DNA of 64,000 nt from NCBI RefSeq assembly GCF_011694815.1, contig NZ_CP050177.1, positions 806,001 to 870,000 of the forward strand, in the 5' to 3' direction. Position 1 is the first letter of the stretch, and the number at the start of each line of letters is the position of its first letter. The notes beneath the pieces were generated by a model. That model was not told where the DNA came from, ran no database searches, and saw nothing but the letters and a program-made list of their open reading frames with translations. Source of the DNA: Streptomyces liangshanensis (GTDB lineage Bacteria > Actinomycetota > Actinomycetes > Streptomycetales > Streptomycetaceae). Of the stretch, positions 1-9,355 are shown piece after piece. Position numbers and translations under genes: made by a program.

Positions 1-2
1 CC

Positions 3-245
3 GCGCGGCTGGTGAAGGACAACACACCGGATCCCGTCCTCGACACGGCGGCCACGGCTGCCGCGCGGGTACGGGAGACCGCCTCGCGCGTCGGGCGGTT
101 CGCCGCGGACCGGGCGCCCGCGCCGCTCAGCGACAGCGCGGGCCGGTTCGCGGCGTCCGCGCGGAACAACCGCGCGCCGCTGATCGCCGCGGGCCTGGTG
201 CTCACCGCGTACCTGGTGATCCGTCACGGCGGACGGACCCGCTGA
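3..245 (+). CDS. C-terminal part of a small membrane-anchored protein (DUF3618-like), 5' end outside the window
   Basis: The reading frame is open to the left edge with no stop, so the gene probably begins before the window; the GTG at 12 has no ribosome binding site in view. The visible part is an Ala/Arg-rich amphipathic stretch followed by one hydrophobic segment (LIAAGLVLTAYLVI) and a basic tail, which would put the N-terminal part in the cytoplasm. This is the layout of DUF3618-type proteins, which often sit near stress genes in Streptomyces. Function unknown. It is convergent with the oxidoreductase that ends at 302. Confidence 0.55.
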   Translation, partial: ARLVKDNTPDPVLDTAATAAARVRETASRVGRFAADRAPAPLSDSAGRFAASARNNRAPLIAAGLVLTAYLVIRHGGRTR

Positions 246-301
246 CCGCGGCCCGGCCCGCGACCCGGTACCGACGAGGCGGGCACCCGGCCCGCCCGGC
301 C

Positions 302-1906
302 TCATCCCCGCGCGGCAAGGGCCCGCTGAGCGGCGGTCAGGAAGCGCGCCGGCCCTTGCGCGCGGAGGGCGGCGCGCGCCGCGTTGGCTCCGGGGGCGCC
401 GTGCACCCCGCCGCCGGGGTGGGCGGACGCCGAGGCGAGGAACAGACCCCGCACGGGCGTCTCGGGGCGGCCGGTGCCGGGGAGGGGCCGGAAGACCAAC
501 TGCTGGTGAAGGCTGGTGGTTCCGGCGTTGATCGCGCCGCCCCGCAGGTTGCTGTCGGCCGCCTGGAGGGTGGGCGGCGCGAGGATACGGCGGGCCAGGA
601 CCCGCCCGCGGAAGCCCGGGGCGTACCGCTCGATCTCCTCTTCGAGGCGGTCGGCCATCCTCTCCTGCTCCGCCGCGTCCCAGCGGCCGGTCAGGCCGTC
701 CGGGCCCGCGTCGCCCTTCACGTGGTGCGGGACGTGGGTGTAGGCCCAGGCCGACTCCGTGCCGGCCGGTGAGCGGGTGGCGTCGGCGGTGGTCATCTGC
801 CCGAACAGCGCGAAGGGCCGGTCCGGGATCAGCCCTCTGGCGATCTGGGCGGCGAACCGGGTCAGCGCGTCGACCCCGTCCGCGAGATGGACCGTGCCGG
901 CCGAGGCGGCTTCGGGGGCGGTCCAGGGCACGGGCCCGCCGAGCGCCCAGTCGACCTTGAACGTCGCGAAGTCCCACTGGAAGCGCCGCAGGTCCTCGAA
1001 GACCCGGGCCGGCAGGTGCTCGGCGCCGACCAGCTCGCCGTACAGCGCGGGCGCCGTGACGTCGGCCAGGACCGCGCGGCGGGCGGGGATGCCCTCGCCG
1101 CGTGCCGTACGGACGCCGACGGCCCGGCCGCCGCGGACGACGATCTCGGAGACCCGCTCCCCGCAGCGGACCGTGCCGCCCCGTTTCGCCAGGCGGTCCA
1201 TGAGGGCGGTGGTGAGGGAGCCCGCCCCGCCGACCGGCACGGGAAAGCCGTACGCCTGCCCCAGCATCGACATCAGCCACCCGAATCCGCCGCTGACGGC
1301 GGCCTCCGGGGGCAGGTCGGCGTGCAGCGCGTTGCCCGCCAGCAGGAGCCGGCCGCCCTCGCCGTCGAACTCCTCCTCGCCGAGCCTGCGGACCGGCAGG
1401 AGCATGCTCCGGGCGAAGCGCAGGCCGCCCGCGCCGCGCAGCCGGGCCGCGAGCCGCGCGCCGGCCCGTACCGGCGGGAAGGTCGTGAACAGCGCCGCCA
1501 GCAGGTCGTCGCCCAGCCGGTCGAAGGTCGTGCAGAGGCCTTCCCAGGCCCGGCCGTCACCGGGCGCGAAGGCCTCCAGCGAGGCCGCGGTGACCTGCCG
1601 GTCGCGGTCCAGCACCGCGCAGCGCCCGTCCAGGAGGGGATGGGCGAGGACGTGGGGCGCGTGGGTCCACAGCAGCCCCTCCTTGTCCAGGTCGAGCGCG
1701 GACAGGACCGGGGAGGCGGCGGCGAGCGGGTAGAACGAGCTGAACAGGTCGTTCACGTACGCCGGATGGACGCCGCGGTCGCTCTTGACCGCGCCTCCCG
1801 GCTCGTCCTCGGCCTCCAGGACCTCCACGGTCCAGCCCGCGTCGGCGAGGAGGTTGGCGGCGACGAGCCCGTTGGGACCGGCCCCGACGACCACGGCGTC
1901 CGTCAT
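302..1906 (-). CDS. phytoene-desaturase-like FAD-dependent oxidoreductase
   Basis: A 534-aa flavoprotein of the NAD(P)/FAD amine-oxidase and phytoene-dehydrogenase superfamily. The N-terminus carries the dinucleotide-binding GAGPNGLVAANLL motif (residues 8-20), followed by an acidic residue ending the second strand (VEVLEAEDEPGGA). The C-terminus carries the GLFLASASAHPGGGVHG segment typical of the flavin-binding end of this family. The ATG at 1906 lies 2 bases after the stop of the SRPBCC gene, so the two are probably translationally coupled. The substrate cannot be read from sequence. No carotenoid synthase genes are nearby, so a carotenoid role is not supported. Confidence 0.85.
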   Translation of the reverse strand: MTDAVVVGAGPNGLVAANLLADAGWTVEVLEAEDEPGGAVKSDRGVHPAYVNDLFSSFYPLAAASPVLSALDLDKEGLLWTHAPHVLAHPLLDGRCAVLDRDRQVTAASLEAFAPGDGRAWEGLCTTFDRLGDDLLAALFTTFPPVRAGARLAARLRGAGGLRFARSMLLPVRRLGEEEFDGEGGRLLLAGNALHADLPPEAAVSGGFGWLMSMLGQAYGFPVPVGGAGSLTTALMDRLAKRGGTVRCGERVSEIVVRGGRAVGVRTARGEGIPARRAVLADVTAPALYGELVGAEHLPARVFEDLRRFQWDFATFKVDWALGGPVPWTAPEAASAGTVHLADGVDALTRFAAQIARGLIPDRPFALFGQMTTADATRSPAGTESAWAYTHVPHHVKGDAGPDGLTGRWDAAEQERMADRLEEEIERYAPGFRGRVLARRILAPPTLQAADSNLRGGAINAGTTSLHQQLVFRPLPGTGRPETPVRGLFLASASAHPGGGVHGAPGANAARAALRAQGPARFLTAAQRALAARG

Positions 1907-1908
1907 CG

Positions 1909-2397
1909 TCAGCCCTTCCGGGCGGCCGCGGGCCGGGCGTCCGCCGCGTACGTCTCCCCGGGTTCGCGCGACTCCTCGACCACCTTCGCGAGCCGTCCGA
2001 GCATGCTGCGGTGGCGGAGCTGGATCAGCGCGTCGAGGACGACGTTGTGGGCCAGGGCGCCCCAGCCGCGCAGCGGGTGCTCGTCGAGGATCACGAGGGT
2101 CTGCTCGCCCCAGGGCCGTACGTCCAACGCGATCCGGGCCGTCCCGAGGGGGCCGCTGTGCGCTTCGAGTTCGAGGATGCGGGGCTCCTCGACGCGCCGT
2201 ACGACGGTGCGCCCCTCGAAGGACCGGGGGCCCAGCGTCACGGTGTACGCGAGCGACGAGCCGACCTCCGGCCAGTCACCCCCGGCCGGCTCGGTCCCGG
2301 ACGTCCCGACGACCCAGTCGGCGTAGCGGGACGCGTCCGACAGGACGGCCCAGACGGCGTCGGGGTCGCGGGCGATGAGCTGGTGCCGAACGGCCAT
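1909..2397 (-). CDS. SRPBCC-family (START-like) hydrophobic-ligand protein
   Basis: A 162-aa protein with the start VRHQLIARDPDAVWAVLSDA, the usual opening of polyketide-cyclase/SRPBCC folds, followed by ASRYADWVVG and alternating beta strands ending in a long helix. The start at 2397 is chosen because AGGAG lies a few bases upstream; the longer frame to 2478 has no such site. These folds bind or modify a hydrophobic small molecule. The 2-base spacing to the downstream flavoprotein suggests joint action on a common substrate, which is inference. Confidence 0.82.
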   Translation of the reverse strand: MAVRHQLIARDPDAVWAVLSDASRYADWVVGTSGTEPAGGDWPEVGSSLAYTVTLGPRSFEGRTVVRRVEEPRILELEAHSGPLGTARIALDVRPWGEQTLVILDEHPLRGWGALAHNVVLDALIQLRHRSMLGRLAKVVEESREPGETYAADARPAAARKG

Positions 2398-2585
2398 GAG
2401 TGCGCTCCTGCGGGTTTCGGCGCGGCGGGTGAGAGGGTCCGGGTGCCCGGTTTCCCGGGCCTGACACCCGCGCGGCACGTATCCGGCGGTACCGGCACAT
2501 ACAAACAGCTGACGACCCGCTCCGCCCGTCGGGAGAGGGCGGCGCGACCACTCCGCTCCGCCCTCCGACGGGCCGCCTCGCGGTG

Positions 2586-2951
2586 TCAGGCCCGCAGCCG
2601 CAGCAGGGCGATGGCGCCCTCCGTGAGGGTGACCACGAGGGTGGTGGGGCCGTGGCGCAGCGTGCCGGACAGGTCCGCCTCGACGACGATGTCCCCGCCG
2701 AGCGCGCTCACGGGGTGCATCCGTGTCGGGGTGATGTGACCGCCGTGCGCCAGGAACTCACGCTCGGCCCAGGCCGCGATCGCCTTCCTGCCGCGTATCT
2801 CGCGCCCCGCGTCGTTGACGATGGCACCTTCGGCGAAACAACCGGCCAGCCGGTCGAGGTCGCCGGCGTTGAGCGCCGCGACGAAGGTGTCGATCAGCGG
2901 GGTCTCGGCCTCGGGGGCGTACCGGTCGGAAAGTTCGTCCACATTCGTCAT
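2586..2951 (-). CDS. SnoaL/NTF2-like protein
   Basis: A 121-aa protein of the nuclear transport factor 2 superfamily. FVAALNAGDLDRLAGCF followed by AIVNDAGREIRGRKAI is the standard helix-helix-strand opening of these cone-shaped small-molecule-binding folds. Members act as cyclases, isomerases or ligand carriers, and no catalytic set is clear here. It is transcribed away from the flavin monooxygenase at 3113 across about 160 bp that must hold both promoters. Confidence 0.78.
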   Translation of the reverse strand: MTNVDELSDRYAPEAETPLIDTFVAALNAGDLDRLAGCFAEGAIVNDAGREIRGRKAIAAWAEREFLAHGGHITPTRMHPVSALGGDIVVEADLSGTLRHGPTTLVVTLTEGAIALLRLRA

Positions 2952-3112
2952 GCCGTTCGCCTGCCCCTGCTGACGCCGCCCATGCGAGGCCGAGGTGGGC
3001 GCGGTACGGGGCGTTGGTCACGTACCCCCCGAAAAGCGGTCATCCGCCCGGGGTGTCAGGGTGGGTGGGTACGTCCGTACCGCTTTCGAGACGTCGTAGG
3101 TGAGGCCTTCCC

Positions 3113-4393
3113 ATGTCCGCTCCCGCGTTCCGTGTCCCCGCCGTGGTGGTCGGCGCCGGCCCCGCCGGGCTGGCGACCAGCCACCACTTGGCCCGGCTCG
3201 GTGTCGAGCATGTCGTGCTGGAGCGCGACAGTGTCGGCGCCACCTGGCGCTCGGCGCGGTGGGACAGCTTCACCCTGGTCACCCCGACCTGGTCGTTGAG
3301 GCTGCCGGGCCTGCGGGCACCGGACTCCGACCCGGACGCCTTCCTTCCCCGCGACGCCTTCGTGGAGCTGCTCGACGGCTACGCGCGGGACGCCGGACTT
3401 CCCGTCCGTACGGGAGTCGAGGTGCGCCGGCTCCGGGGAGAGGGCGGCGACTACGTGCTGGACACGTCGGAAGGCGCGTGGTCCACGCGGGCGGTGGTGA
3501 TCGCGAGCGGCGCGCTGCGGGTGCCGAACGTCCCGGCGGGCATGGACGTACCCCCCGGCCTCACGGCGCTGCACGCCGTCGACTACCGCCGTCCCGGGCA
3601 ACTGCCCCCGGGCGCGGTGCTGGTGGTCGGCAGCGGGCAGAGCGGCACCCAGATCGCCGACGAGCTGCGCCGCGCGGGGCGGCGGGTCCTCCTCGCCACC
3701 AGCGCCGCGGGGCGGGTCCCCCGGCGGTACCGCGACCGGGACGTCTTCGGCTGGCTGCGGCAGCTCGGGATGCTGGAGCAGTCCACCGAGCAGGCGCCCG
3801 CCGAGGCGCGGCGCGCACCGCAGCCGGCCGTGAGCGGCGCCCACGGGGGCCGCACGATGGCGCTCCAGCAGCTGGCCAGGGACGGGGTGGTCCTCCTCGG
3901 CCGCCTCACCGGCATCCAGGGCGGGCGTTTCCACTTCGCCGACGACCTCGCGGACCACATGCGGGGCGCGGACGCCTTCGCGGAGCGCTTTCGCGGCCAG
4001 GTCGACCAGGCCCTCCAGGGCCGCCCGGCGGGGGCGGAGGCGGGTCCTGAGGCGGGTCCTGAGGCGGGTCCTGAGGCGGGACCGCCCGACACCGATCCCG
4101 CCGAGCTGCCCCTCGACGCCGTTCCGGCGGCTCCGACGGAGATCGACGCCCGTGGCGAGGGCATCTCGACCGTGCTGTGGTGCACGGGCATGGGCCCGGA
4201 CACCGCCTGGCTGCCGGACGACCTGCTCACCCCCACCGGCGTCCCGAAACACCGGCTGGGGGCCACCCCCCTCCCCGGCGTCCACATGGTCGGCTTCCCG
4301 TGGCTGACCCACCGGGCCTCCGGGATCCTGTACGGCATGGGCGCGGACGCCGCCCGGGTCGCGGAGCGGATCAGGGCGGACCTCGCGACGTGA
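3113..4393 (+). CDS. flavin-containing monooxygenase-like NAD(P)/FAD oxidoreductase
   Basis: A 426-aa flavoprotein with two Rossmann motifs: FAD-binding VVGAGPAGLATSHHLARLG near residues 12-30, and NADPH-binding VLVVGSGQSGTQIADEL near residue 170. ATWRSARWDSFTLVTP is the signature of the CzcO/YUCCA-like single-component monooxygenase group. Such enzymes oxygenate a C, N or S atom of a soluble substrate. Before the last quarter there is a low-complexity Gly-Pro-Glu-Ala repeat coded by a 12-bp tandem repeat, which looks like a slippage-prone linker. The ATG at 3113 has GAGG upstream. Confidence 0.85.
   Translation: MSAPAFRVPAVVVGAGPAGLATSHHLARLGVEHVVLERDSVGATWRSARWDSFTLVTPTWSLRLPGLRAPDSDPDAFLPRDAFVELLDGYARDAGLPVRTGVEVRRLRGEGGDYVLDTSEGAWSTRAVVIASGALRVPNVPAGMDVPPGLTALHAVDYRRPGQLPPGAVLVVGSGQSGTQIADELRRAGRRVLLATSAAGRVPRRYRDRDVFGWLRQLGMLEQSTEQAPAEARRAPQPAVSGAHGGRTMALQQLARDGVVLLGRLTGIQGGRFHFADDLADHMRGADAFAERFRGQVDQALQGRPAGAEAGPEAGPEAGPEAGPPDTDPAELPLDAVPAAPTEIDARGEGISTVLWCTGMGPDTAWLPDDLLTPTGVPKHRLGATPLPGVHMVGFPWLTHRASGILYGMGADAARVAERIRADLAT
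4039..4081 (+). repeat. 12-bp tandem repeat inside a coding region
   Basis: The unit GGCGGGTCCTGA occurs at 4039-4050, 4051-4062 and 4063-4074, with a partial fourth copy to 4081. It encodes the repeated tetrapeptide AGPE in the monooxygenase. As 12 is a multiple of 3, copy-number change would keep the frame. Confidence 0.95.
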
Positions 4394-4446
4394 CGCCGTG
4401 AGGGGAGGCGGTCACCCGCGCCGCGAGGCCGGCGCCGGAGCCGCCC

Positions 4447-5427
4447 GTGTCCGAGCCGTACGCTTTCCCCGTGACCGCTCCCTACCTGCAACGTGTCGCC
4501 GTCCTCGTCCTCGAAGGGGCGAAGCCGCTCGATGTCGGCATTCCCGCGCAGGTGTTCACGACCCGCGCGAGCATGCCGTACGAGGTACGGGTCTGCGGCG
4601 CGGCACCCGGTCTCGTCACCGGGGGCGACGGGTTGTCGTACTGGGTCGACCACGGTCCCGAGGCGCTGGCGTGGGCCGACATCGTCTTCATCCCCGGCTA
4701 CCGGTTCCCGGGGCGCGAGGACCCGCCGCGGGCCGTGCTCGACGCCCTGATCGAGGCCCACGGCCGCGGCGTACGGCTCGCGGCCATCTCGACGGGCGCC
4801 TTCGCCCTCGCCGCCACGGGCCTGCTCGACGGCAGGCGCGCGACGACCCACTGGCACTACACGCGGGCGCTGGCGGCGCGGCACCCGCTGGTCCGGGTCG
4901 ACGAGAACGTCCTGTTCGTCGACGAGGGCAGTGTGCTGACGTCCGCGGGCGCCGCCTCGGGCCTCGACCTGTGCCTGCACATCCTGCGCCGCGATCTCGG
5001 GGTGTCCGCGTCGAACCACGCGGCGCGGCGGCTGGTGGCGGCGCCGTACCGCAGTGGCGGTCAGGCGCAGTACGTACGGCGCAGCGTGCCCGAGTCGCTG
5101 GGCGAGCGGTTCGCCGCCACCCGGGAGTGGGCGCTGCACCGGCTCGGCGAGCCGCTGACCCTCGACGCGCTGGCCCGGCACGCGGCGGTGTCCCCGCGCA
5201 CGTTCTCCCGGCGCTTCACCGAGGACACCGGGTACACGCCGATGCAGTGGGTGATGCGGGCCCGGATCGACCTGGCCCGGGAGCTGCTCGAACGGTCCGA
5301 TCGCGGGGTCGAGCAGATCGCCGCCGACGTCGGCCTCGGCACGGGCGCCAATCTGCGGCTGCACTTCCAGCGCATCCTGGACACCACGCCGAGTGAATAC
5401 CGGCGGACCTTCACCAAGGGGGAATAG
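4447..5427 (+). CDS. GlxA-family transcriptional regulator (DJ-1/PfpI-like domain plus AraC HTH)
   Basis: A 326-aa regulator. Residues about 18-190 form a DJ-1/PfpI-like amidotransferase fold (VAVLVLEGAKPLDVGIPAQVF, then FIPGYRFPG), with no obvious catalytic Cys at the nucleophile elbow, as expected for a ligand-sensing version. The C-terminal 100 residues hold a double AraC helix-turn-helix (LTLDALARHAAVSPRTFSRR and GVEQIAADVGLGTGANLRLH). The GTG at 4447 has GGAG six bases upstream. The gene follows the monooxygenase by 53 bp in the same direction and may regulate it. Confidence 0.9.
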   Translation: MSEPYAFPVTAPYLQRVAVLVLEGAKPLDVGIPAQVFTTRASMPYEVRVCGAAPGLVTGGDGLSYWVDHGPEALAWADIVFIPGYRFPGREDPPRAVLDALIEAHGRGVRLAAISTGAFALAATGLLDGRRATTHWHYTRALAARHPLVRVDENVLFVDEGSVLTSAGAASGLDLCLHILRRDLGVSASNHAARRLVAAPYRSGGQAQYVRRSVPESLGERFAATREWALHRLGEPLTLDALARHAAVSPRTFSRRFTEDTGYTPMQWVMRARIDLARELLERSDRGVEQIAADVGLGTGANLRLHFQRILDTTPSEYRRTFTKGE

Positions 5428-5568
5428 CGGACCGCCGCCCTCGGCCGCCGGCCCACCCGTGGCGTGCCGAGCGGCAGTGGCGTGATCCTTTCGAACCGTG
5501 GCACTCGCGCCGCTGCCGTCGGCGCACCCCGCGCGCGAGACTTGAGGGGAACCGAAGGGACACCACTC

Positions 5569-6564
5569 ATGACTCGCATCGCCATCAACGGATTCGGCCG
5601 CATCGGGCGCAACGCGCTCCGCGCCCTGCTCGAACGTGACACCCGCCTCGAGGTCGTCGCCGTCAACGACCTCACGGAGCCCGCCGCCCTGGCCCGGTTG
5701 CTCGCCTTCGACTCGACGGCCGGCCGCCTCGGCCGCCCGGTGACCGTCGACGGGGACACCCTCGTCGTGGACGGCCACCGCATCAAGGTGCTCGCCGAGC
5801 GCGACCCGTCCCGGCTGCCGTGGGCGGAGCTGGGCGTCGACATCGTGCTGGAGTCGACGGGCCGCTTCACCTCCGCCGAGGCCGCCGGCGCGCACCTGAC
5901 CGCCGGCGCCAAGAAGGTGCTGGTCAGCGCCCCGGCGAGTGGCGCGGACGTGACGCTGGCGTACGGCGTGAACAACGACGCGTACGACCCGGAGGCGCAC
6001 ACGATCATCTCGAACGCCTCCTGCACGACCAACGCGCTCGCGCCGCTGGCCGCGGTGCTCGACGAGCTCGCGGGCATCGAGCACGGCTTCATGACCACCG
6101 TGCACGCGTACACCCAGGAGCAGAACCTCCAGGACGGCCCGCACCGCGACCCGCGCCGCGCCCGCGCCGCCGGTGTCAACATCGTGCCGACCACGACGGG
6201 CGCCGCCAAGGCGATCGGCCTGGTGCTGCCCAACCTGGAGGGCAAGCTGTCGGGCGACTCGATCCGCGTCCCGGTCCCGGTGGGCTCGATCGTCGAACTG
6301 AACACGACCGTCGCCCGCGACGTGACGCGCGACGAGGTGCTGGCGGCGTACCGCGCGGCGGCGGACGGGCCGCTCGCGGGGGTGCTGGAGTACTCCGAGG
6401 ACGCGCTCGTGTCGTCCGACATCACGGGCAACCCGGCCTCGTCGATCTTCGACTCGGAGCTGACCCGCGTCGAGGGCCGTCACATCAAGGTCGTCGCCTG
6501 GTACGACAACGAGTGGGGCTTCTCGAACCGCGTGATCGACACACTGGAGTTCCTGACCCGCTGA
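5569..6564 (+). CDS. gap: type I glyceraldehyde-3-phosphate dehydrogenase
   Basis: A 331-aa enzyme that oxidises and phosphorylates glyceraldehyde 3-phosphate to 1,3-bisphosphoglycerate with NAD in glycolysis. It opens with the NAD-binding INGFGRIGRNALRALLE. The catalytic Cys152 lies in SNASCTTNALAP and the partner His179 in TVHAYTQEQ, and the C-terminal WYDNEWGFSNRV is canonical. The start at 5569 has GAAGGGA upstream; the longer frame has none. It stands alone, without pgk or tpi, so it is probably an accessory copy beside a glycolytic cluster elsewhere (inference). Confidence 0.95.
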   Translation: MTRIAINGFGRIGRNALRALLERDTRLEVVAVNDLTEPAALARLLAFDSTAGRLGRPVTVDGDTLVVDGHRIKVLAERDPSRLPWAELGVDIVLESTGRFTSAEAAGAHLTAGAKKVLVSAPASGADVTLAYGVNNDAYDPEAHTIISNASCTTNALAPLAAVLDELAGIEHGFMTTVHAYTQEQNLQDGPHRDPRRARAAGVNIVPTTTGAAKAIGLVLPNLEGKLSGDSIRVPVPVGSIVELNTTVARDVTRDEVLAAYRAAADGPLAGVLEYSEDALVSSDITGNPASSIFDSELTRVEGRHIKVVAWYDNEWGFSNRVIDTLEFLTR

Positions 6565-6605
6565 TCCGGAGCCGATCCGACGCCGGGTCGACGGCGGGGT
6601 CAACG

Positions 6606-8408
6606 TCAGGTGGACCTGCCGGCCGCGTCGGCCCGGCCGGCCAGGTCCTCGGCGAGGTCGTCGCGCCACCGGACGGACAGGCGGTCGTACAGGATCGTCG
6701 CCGCCGCCTCCGGCAGGGGCAGGAGGACGAACTCGCGCAGCGCCCCCGCCGCCGCGTTCCGCGCCACCCACGCGCCCAGGTCGGCCTTGGTGACGGGCGC
6801 TGGGGGGTCCGACTCGTACCGGGACGCGTCCAGCAGCCCGCGTGCCGCGCGGGATTCCGCCGCGAGGGTCCTCATCCGCAGGTCGAGGGGCGAGTCGGCG
6901 GACAGGTCCACCGGTTCGTCACGGCGGATTCCCTCCAGCGCCCGCACGATCTCCGGGTAGCCGTCGATGCCGGTCTCGGACGCCAGCCGGGCGAGCTGCG
7001 AGGCCATCGCGGAGCGCAGCCGTTCCGGCGTCGTCCGGTCGACCAGCCCGCCGAGGTCGAATTCGCGTACCCAGGAGACCGGCTGCCGCGTCTCCCGCAC
7101 GTCGTCCAGGACCGGCAGCAGCAACGCGCTCGCCAGCGGCGTGTCGTGGTCGCTCGCCGGATCCCAGGTGATGCCGTGCTCCGCCGCGAGCTCCGCCGCC
7201 AGCCGGGCGTACGCGGCCGTCGAACCGGGCCAGGGGTCGGCGCCGACGGTCTCCCACACCTGTCCGTCGGGTCCGGTCACGTAGTCCTCGCGGGGCGAGT
7301 CGACCCGTTTCTCCCCCTCGGACCGCTCCACACCGTCCTGCACGACGGTGAGGCGCACCTCGGGCCCCTGCTTCGTCAGCCGCACGACCCGGGTCCCCCG
7401 GGACAGCCGGCGCAGCACCTCCGGACGTCGGAGCTGGGGGTCGCCGCCCTCCTGGGTGACGTACGACCATCCGCCGCCGCACGAGCCCGTCCGGACCAGC
7501 GGACGGTACGCCGCCCAGGGCGCGGCGGCGGACAGCCGCGCCTGCTCGCGGCTCCGCGGCCCGGCGGTCGCGGGCACGGCGCCGAGCCTGGCGGGCAGTT
7601 CCTCCGGGGAGACGCCCGCCACGAAGACGACGTCCGGCTGCGCGGGTGGCGCCTCTGCGGTCGGGCCCGCGTCCATGAAAACGGCGTAGTACCCGTGGTC
7701 CGGCGGGACAAGCCGCTCGGGTTCGGCCGCGACCGGGACCCGCGGCTCGTCGGCCTCGGCGGCGAGGGCGAGCGGCGAGAGCGGATCGGGGATGATCGTC
7801 CTGTCGTCGTCCCAGATGACCCGGTCCTCGACGGCGAGCGGTATCCGCCCGTTGAACAGCGTGCCGTTCTCCAGAGCCGTGGCGAAGTCGGCGAGGACGC
7901 TCCCCAGCTCCTTCCACGGGGTGAAGGACGGCAGGTCCTCGTCGAAGTACCGCCCGACGCGCCCCAGGTGGGGGCCGGGGCGCGAGACCAGGAACATTCC
8001 GTCGGACGAGTGCCAGCCGATGCCGAGGGTGATCAGGAGCCGTTCGTGCGGCCAGTACGCGTGCTCGTCCCGCGCCTCCTCGTCGAGCTCGGCCTCGTCG
8101 TTGTCGTCGTCCTCGGCGTCCTCGGCGCCGAGACCCCGCAGGAACTCCGTGCTCCTGACGATGTCCTCCACGCCGGACAGCGGTCCGTAGTACCCGAGCG
8201 TCAGGGTCCCCTCCTCCAGCCGCACGCCGTCGTGGCGCAGCAGCGACGCCCTCAGGTCGGACGGGAACGTCACTCCCAGCCTGCGCTCGGCCACCTCGAT
8301 GTCCTCCGGCAGGGCCGGCGGCCGGAGCAATCCGTGAGTGTGGGAGGCGTGCTGCGCGAGCCATGCCTCGATACGGGCCCAGGACTGCTCGACGGTCGAA
8401 GTGATCAT
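6606..8408 (-). CDS. SMI1/KNR4-domain protein with DUF6461-like C-terminal half
   Basis: A 600-aa cytoplasmic protein. Residues about 25-180 match the SMI1/KNR4 fold (LPEDIEVAERRLGVTFPSDL, LLRHDGVRLEEGTL), known in fungal cell-wall signalling and in bacterial immunity proteins of polymorphic toxin systems. An acidic run follows at about 95-112. The middle (VVFVAGVSPEELPARLGA, then SCGGGWSYVTQEGG) resembles the DUF6461 type of Streptomyces proteins. No toxin gene is adjacent, so an immunity role is only a possibility. Roughly four times the length of a bare SMI1 domain. Confidence 0.75.
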   Translation of the reverse strand: MITSTVEQSWARIEAWLAQHASHTHGLLRPPALPEDIEVAERRLGVTFPSDLRASLLRHDGVRLEEGTLTLGYYGPLSGVEDIVRSTEFLRGLGAEDAEDDDNDEAELDEEARDEHAYWPHERLLITLGIGWHSSDGMFLVSRPGPHLGRVGRYFDEDLPSFTPWKELGSVLADFATALENGTLFNGRIPLAVEDRVIWDDDRTIIPDPLSPLALAAEADEPRVPVAAEPERLVPPDHGYYAVFMDAGPTAEAPPAQPDVVFVAGVSPEELPARLGAVPATAGPRSREQARLSAAAPWAAYRPLVRTGSCGGGWSYVTQEGGDPQLRRPEVLRRLSRGTRVVRLTKQGPEVRLTVVQDGVERSEGEKRVDSPREDYVTGPDGQVWETVGADPWPGSTAAYARLAAELAAEHGITWDPASDHDTPLASALLLPVLDDVRETRQPVSWVREFDLGGLVDRTTPERLRSAMASQLARLASETGIDGYPEIVRALEGIRRDEPVDLSADSPLDLRMRTLAAESRAARGLLDASRYESDPPAPVTKADLGAWVARNAAAGALREFVLLPLPEAAATILYDRLSVRWRDDLAEDLAGRADAAGRST

Positions 8409-8463
8409 GTCGGCACACTAGGGCGCGGCACTGACAATCCCGTGCCCGGCGTTCGGCGCCGAC

Positions 8464-9243
8464 CTAGTGGGGGGCCTGTCCGGCCAGCGCGGCGGCGACG
8501 ACCGCTTCCGGGTTGTCGCGGTGGACGGAGTGGCCCGCCCCCGGGACCGTCGACCACGTGAAGTCCGCCTTGGCCGCCGCGAGGCGCAGGCCTTCGGCGG
8601 CCGTGAAGGTCGGGCCGCGGTCCGGGTCCGCGGCGAGGACCGTCACGGGGCAGGCGGTGGCGGCCAGGGTCTCCTCGTACGACCAGGGCACGTTGTGGCG
8701 GAAGAAGCTCTCCACCACGTGGGGGGTGGTCTGCCGGGCCGCCTGGGCCTTGAGGAAGGCGTCCTCGGGATGCCAGAGCGGGTTGGCCGCCGACAGCGCC
8801 TCCTGGGACGCGTCCAGCTCGGCCGTCACCTCGGCCGCGAGATCGGTGGCGACCGTGATCACGGGGTCCACGAGCAGCAGGCGTGCCGCCCAGCCGGGCT
8901 CGGTGCCGGCGGCGGCCGTGGCGACCACGCCTCCCAGCGAGTGCCCGACCACCAGGTCCCACGGCCGCGGCGCCCCGTCCGGGGACGGCGGGGTCAGGTC
9001 CAGGACGTCGGCCGCGAAGCCGGCGATGTCGTACCGGACGGTACGCGGAGCGTCTCCGTGCCCCCGCAGGTCGGGAGCGGTGACCACCCACCCCGCGGCG
9101 GCCATCTCGTCCGCGACCCGCCACCAGCACGCGGCCGAGGACGTCAACCCGTGAAGCAGGAGCGCATGCCGCACCCCGTCCGGGCGACCCCACCTCCGAA
9201 GAGGCAGCTGAACGGGCACGGGAGCGAGCTGTCGATCAGTCAT
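8464..9243 (-). CDS. alpha/beta-fold hydrolase
   Basis: A 259-aa hydrolase: oxyanion-hole segment LLLHGLTSSAACWW, nucleophile elbow GHSLGG, acid region VTVLAADPD and late histidine VPGAGHSVH. The order Ser-Asp-His matches the family, and no lid insertion points to a specific ester or epoxide substrate. The start is uncertain: an ATG at 9243 gives a normal N-terminus, but a longer form from 9270 is open and neither has a strong ribosome binding site. Confidence 0.85.
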   Translation of the reverse strand: MTDRQLAPVPVQLPLRRWGRPDGVRHALLLHGLTSSAACWWRVADEMAAAGWVVTAPDLRGHGDAPRTVRYDIAGFAADVLDLTPPSPDGAPRPWDLVVGHSLGGVVATAAAGTEPGWAARLLLVDPVITVATDLAAEVTAELDASQEALSAANPLWHPEDAFLKAQAARQTTPHVVESFFRHNVPWSYEETLAATACPVTVLAADPDRGPTFTAAEGLRLAAAKADFTWSTVPGAGHSVHRDNPEAVVAAALAGQAPH

Positions 9244-9355
9244 GCGCGCATACAAACACACCCCCAACACGCACGGCGCCGCCCCTCACGCAGCCACGTG
9301 CCCGGGCGACGTTCCGGGCAGGGACCAAGACCTCGTAGCCGCGAGGCGATCTGCC

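Noticed and set aside
3583..6771. A 1062-aa open frame on the minus strand opposite the monooxygenase, GlxA and GAPDH genes
   Set aside because: It is antisense to clear genes and has the Arg/Gly/Ala/Pro composition of a mirror frame in high-GC DNA; no domain is recognisable.
5820..8561. A 913-aa plus-strand frame running through gap and the SMI1 gene
   Set aside because: It crosses two real genes in opposite orientations and is low-complexity Arg/Gly/Pro.
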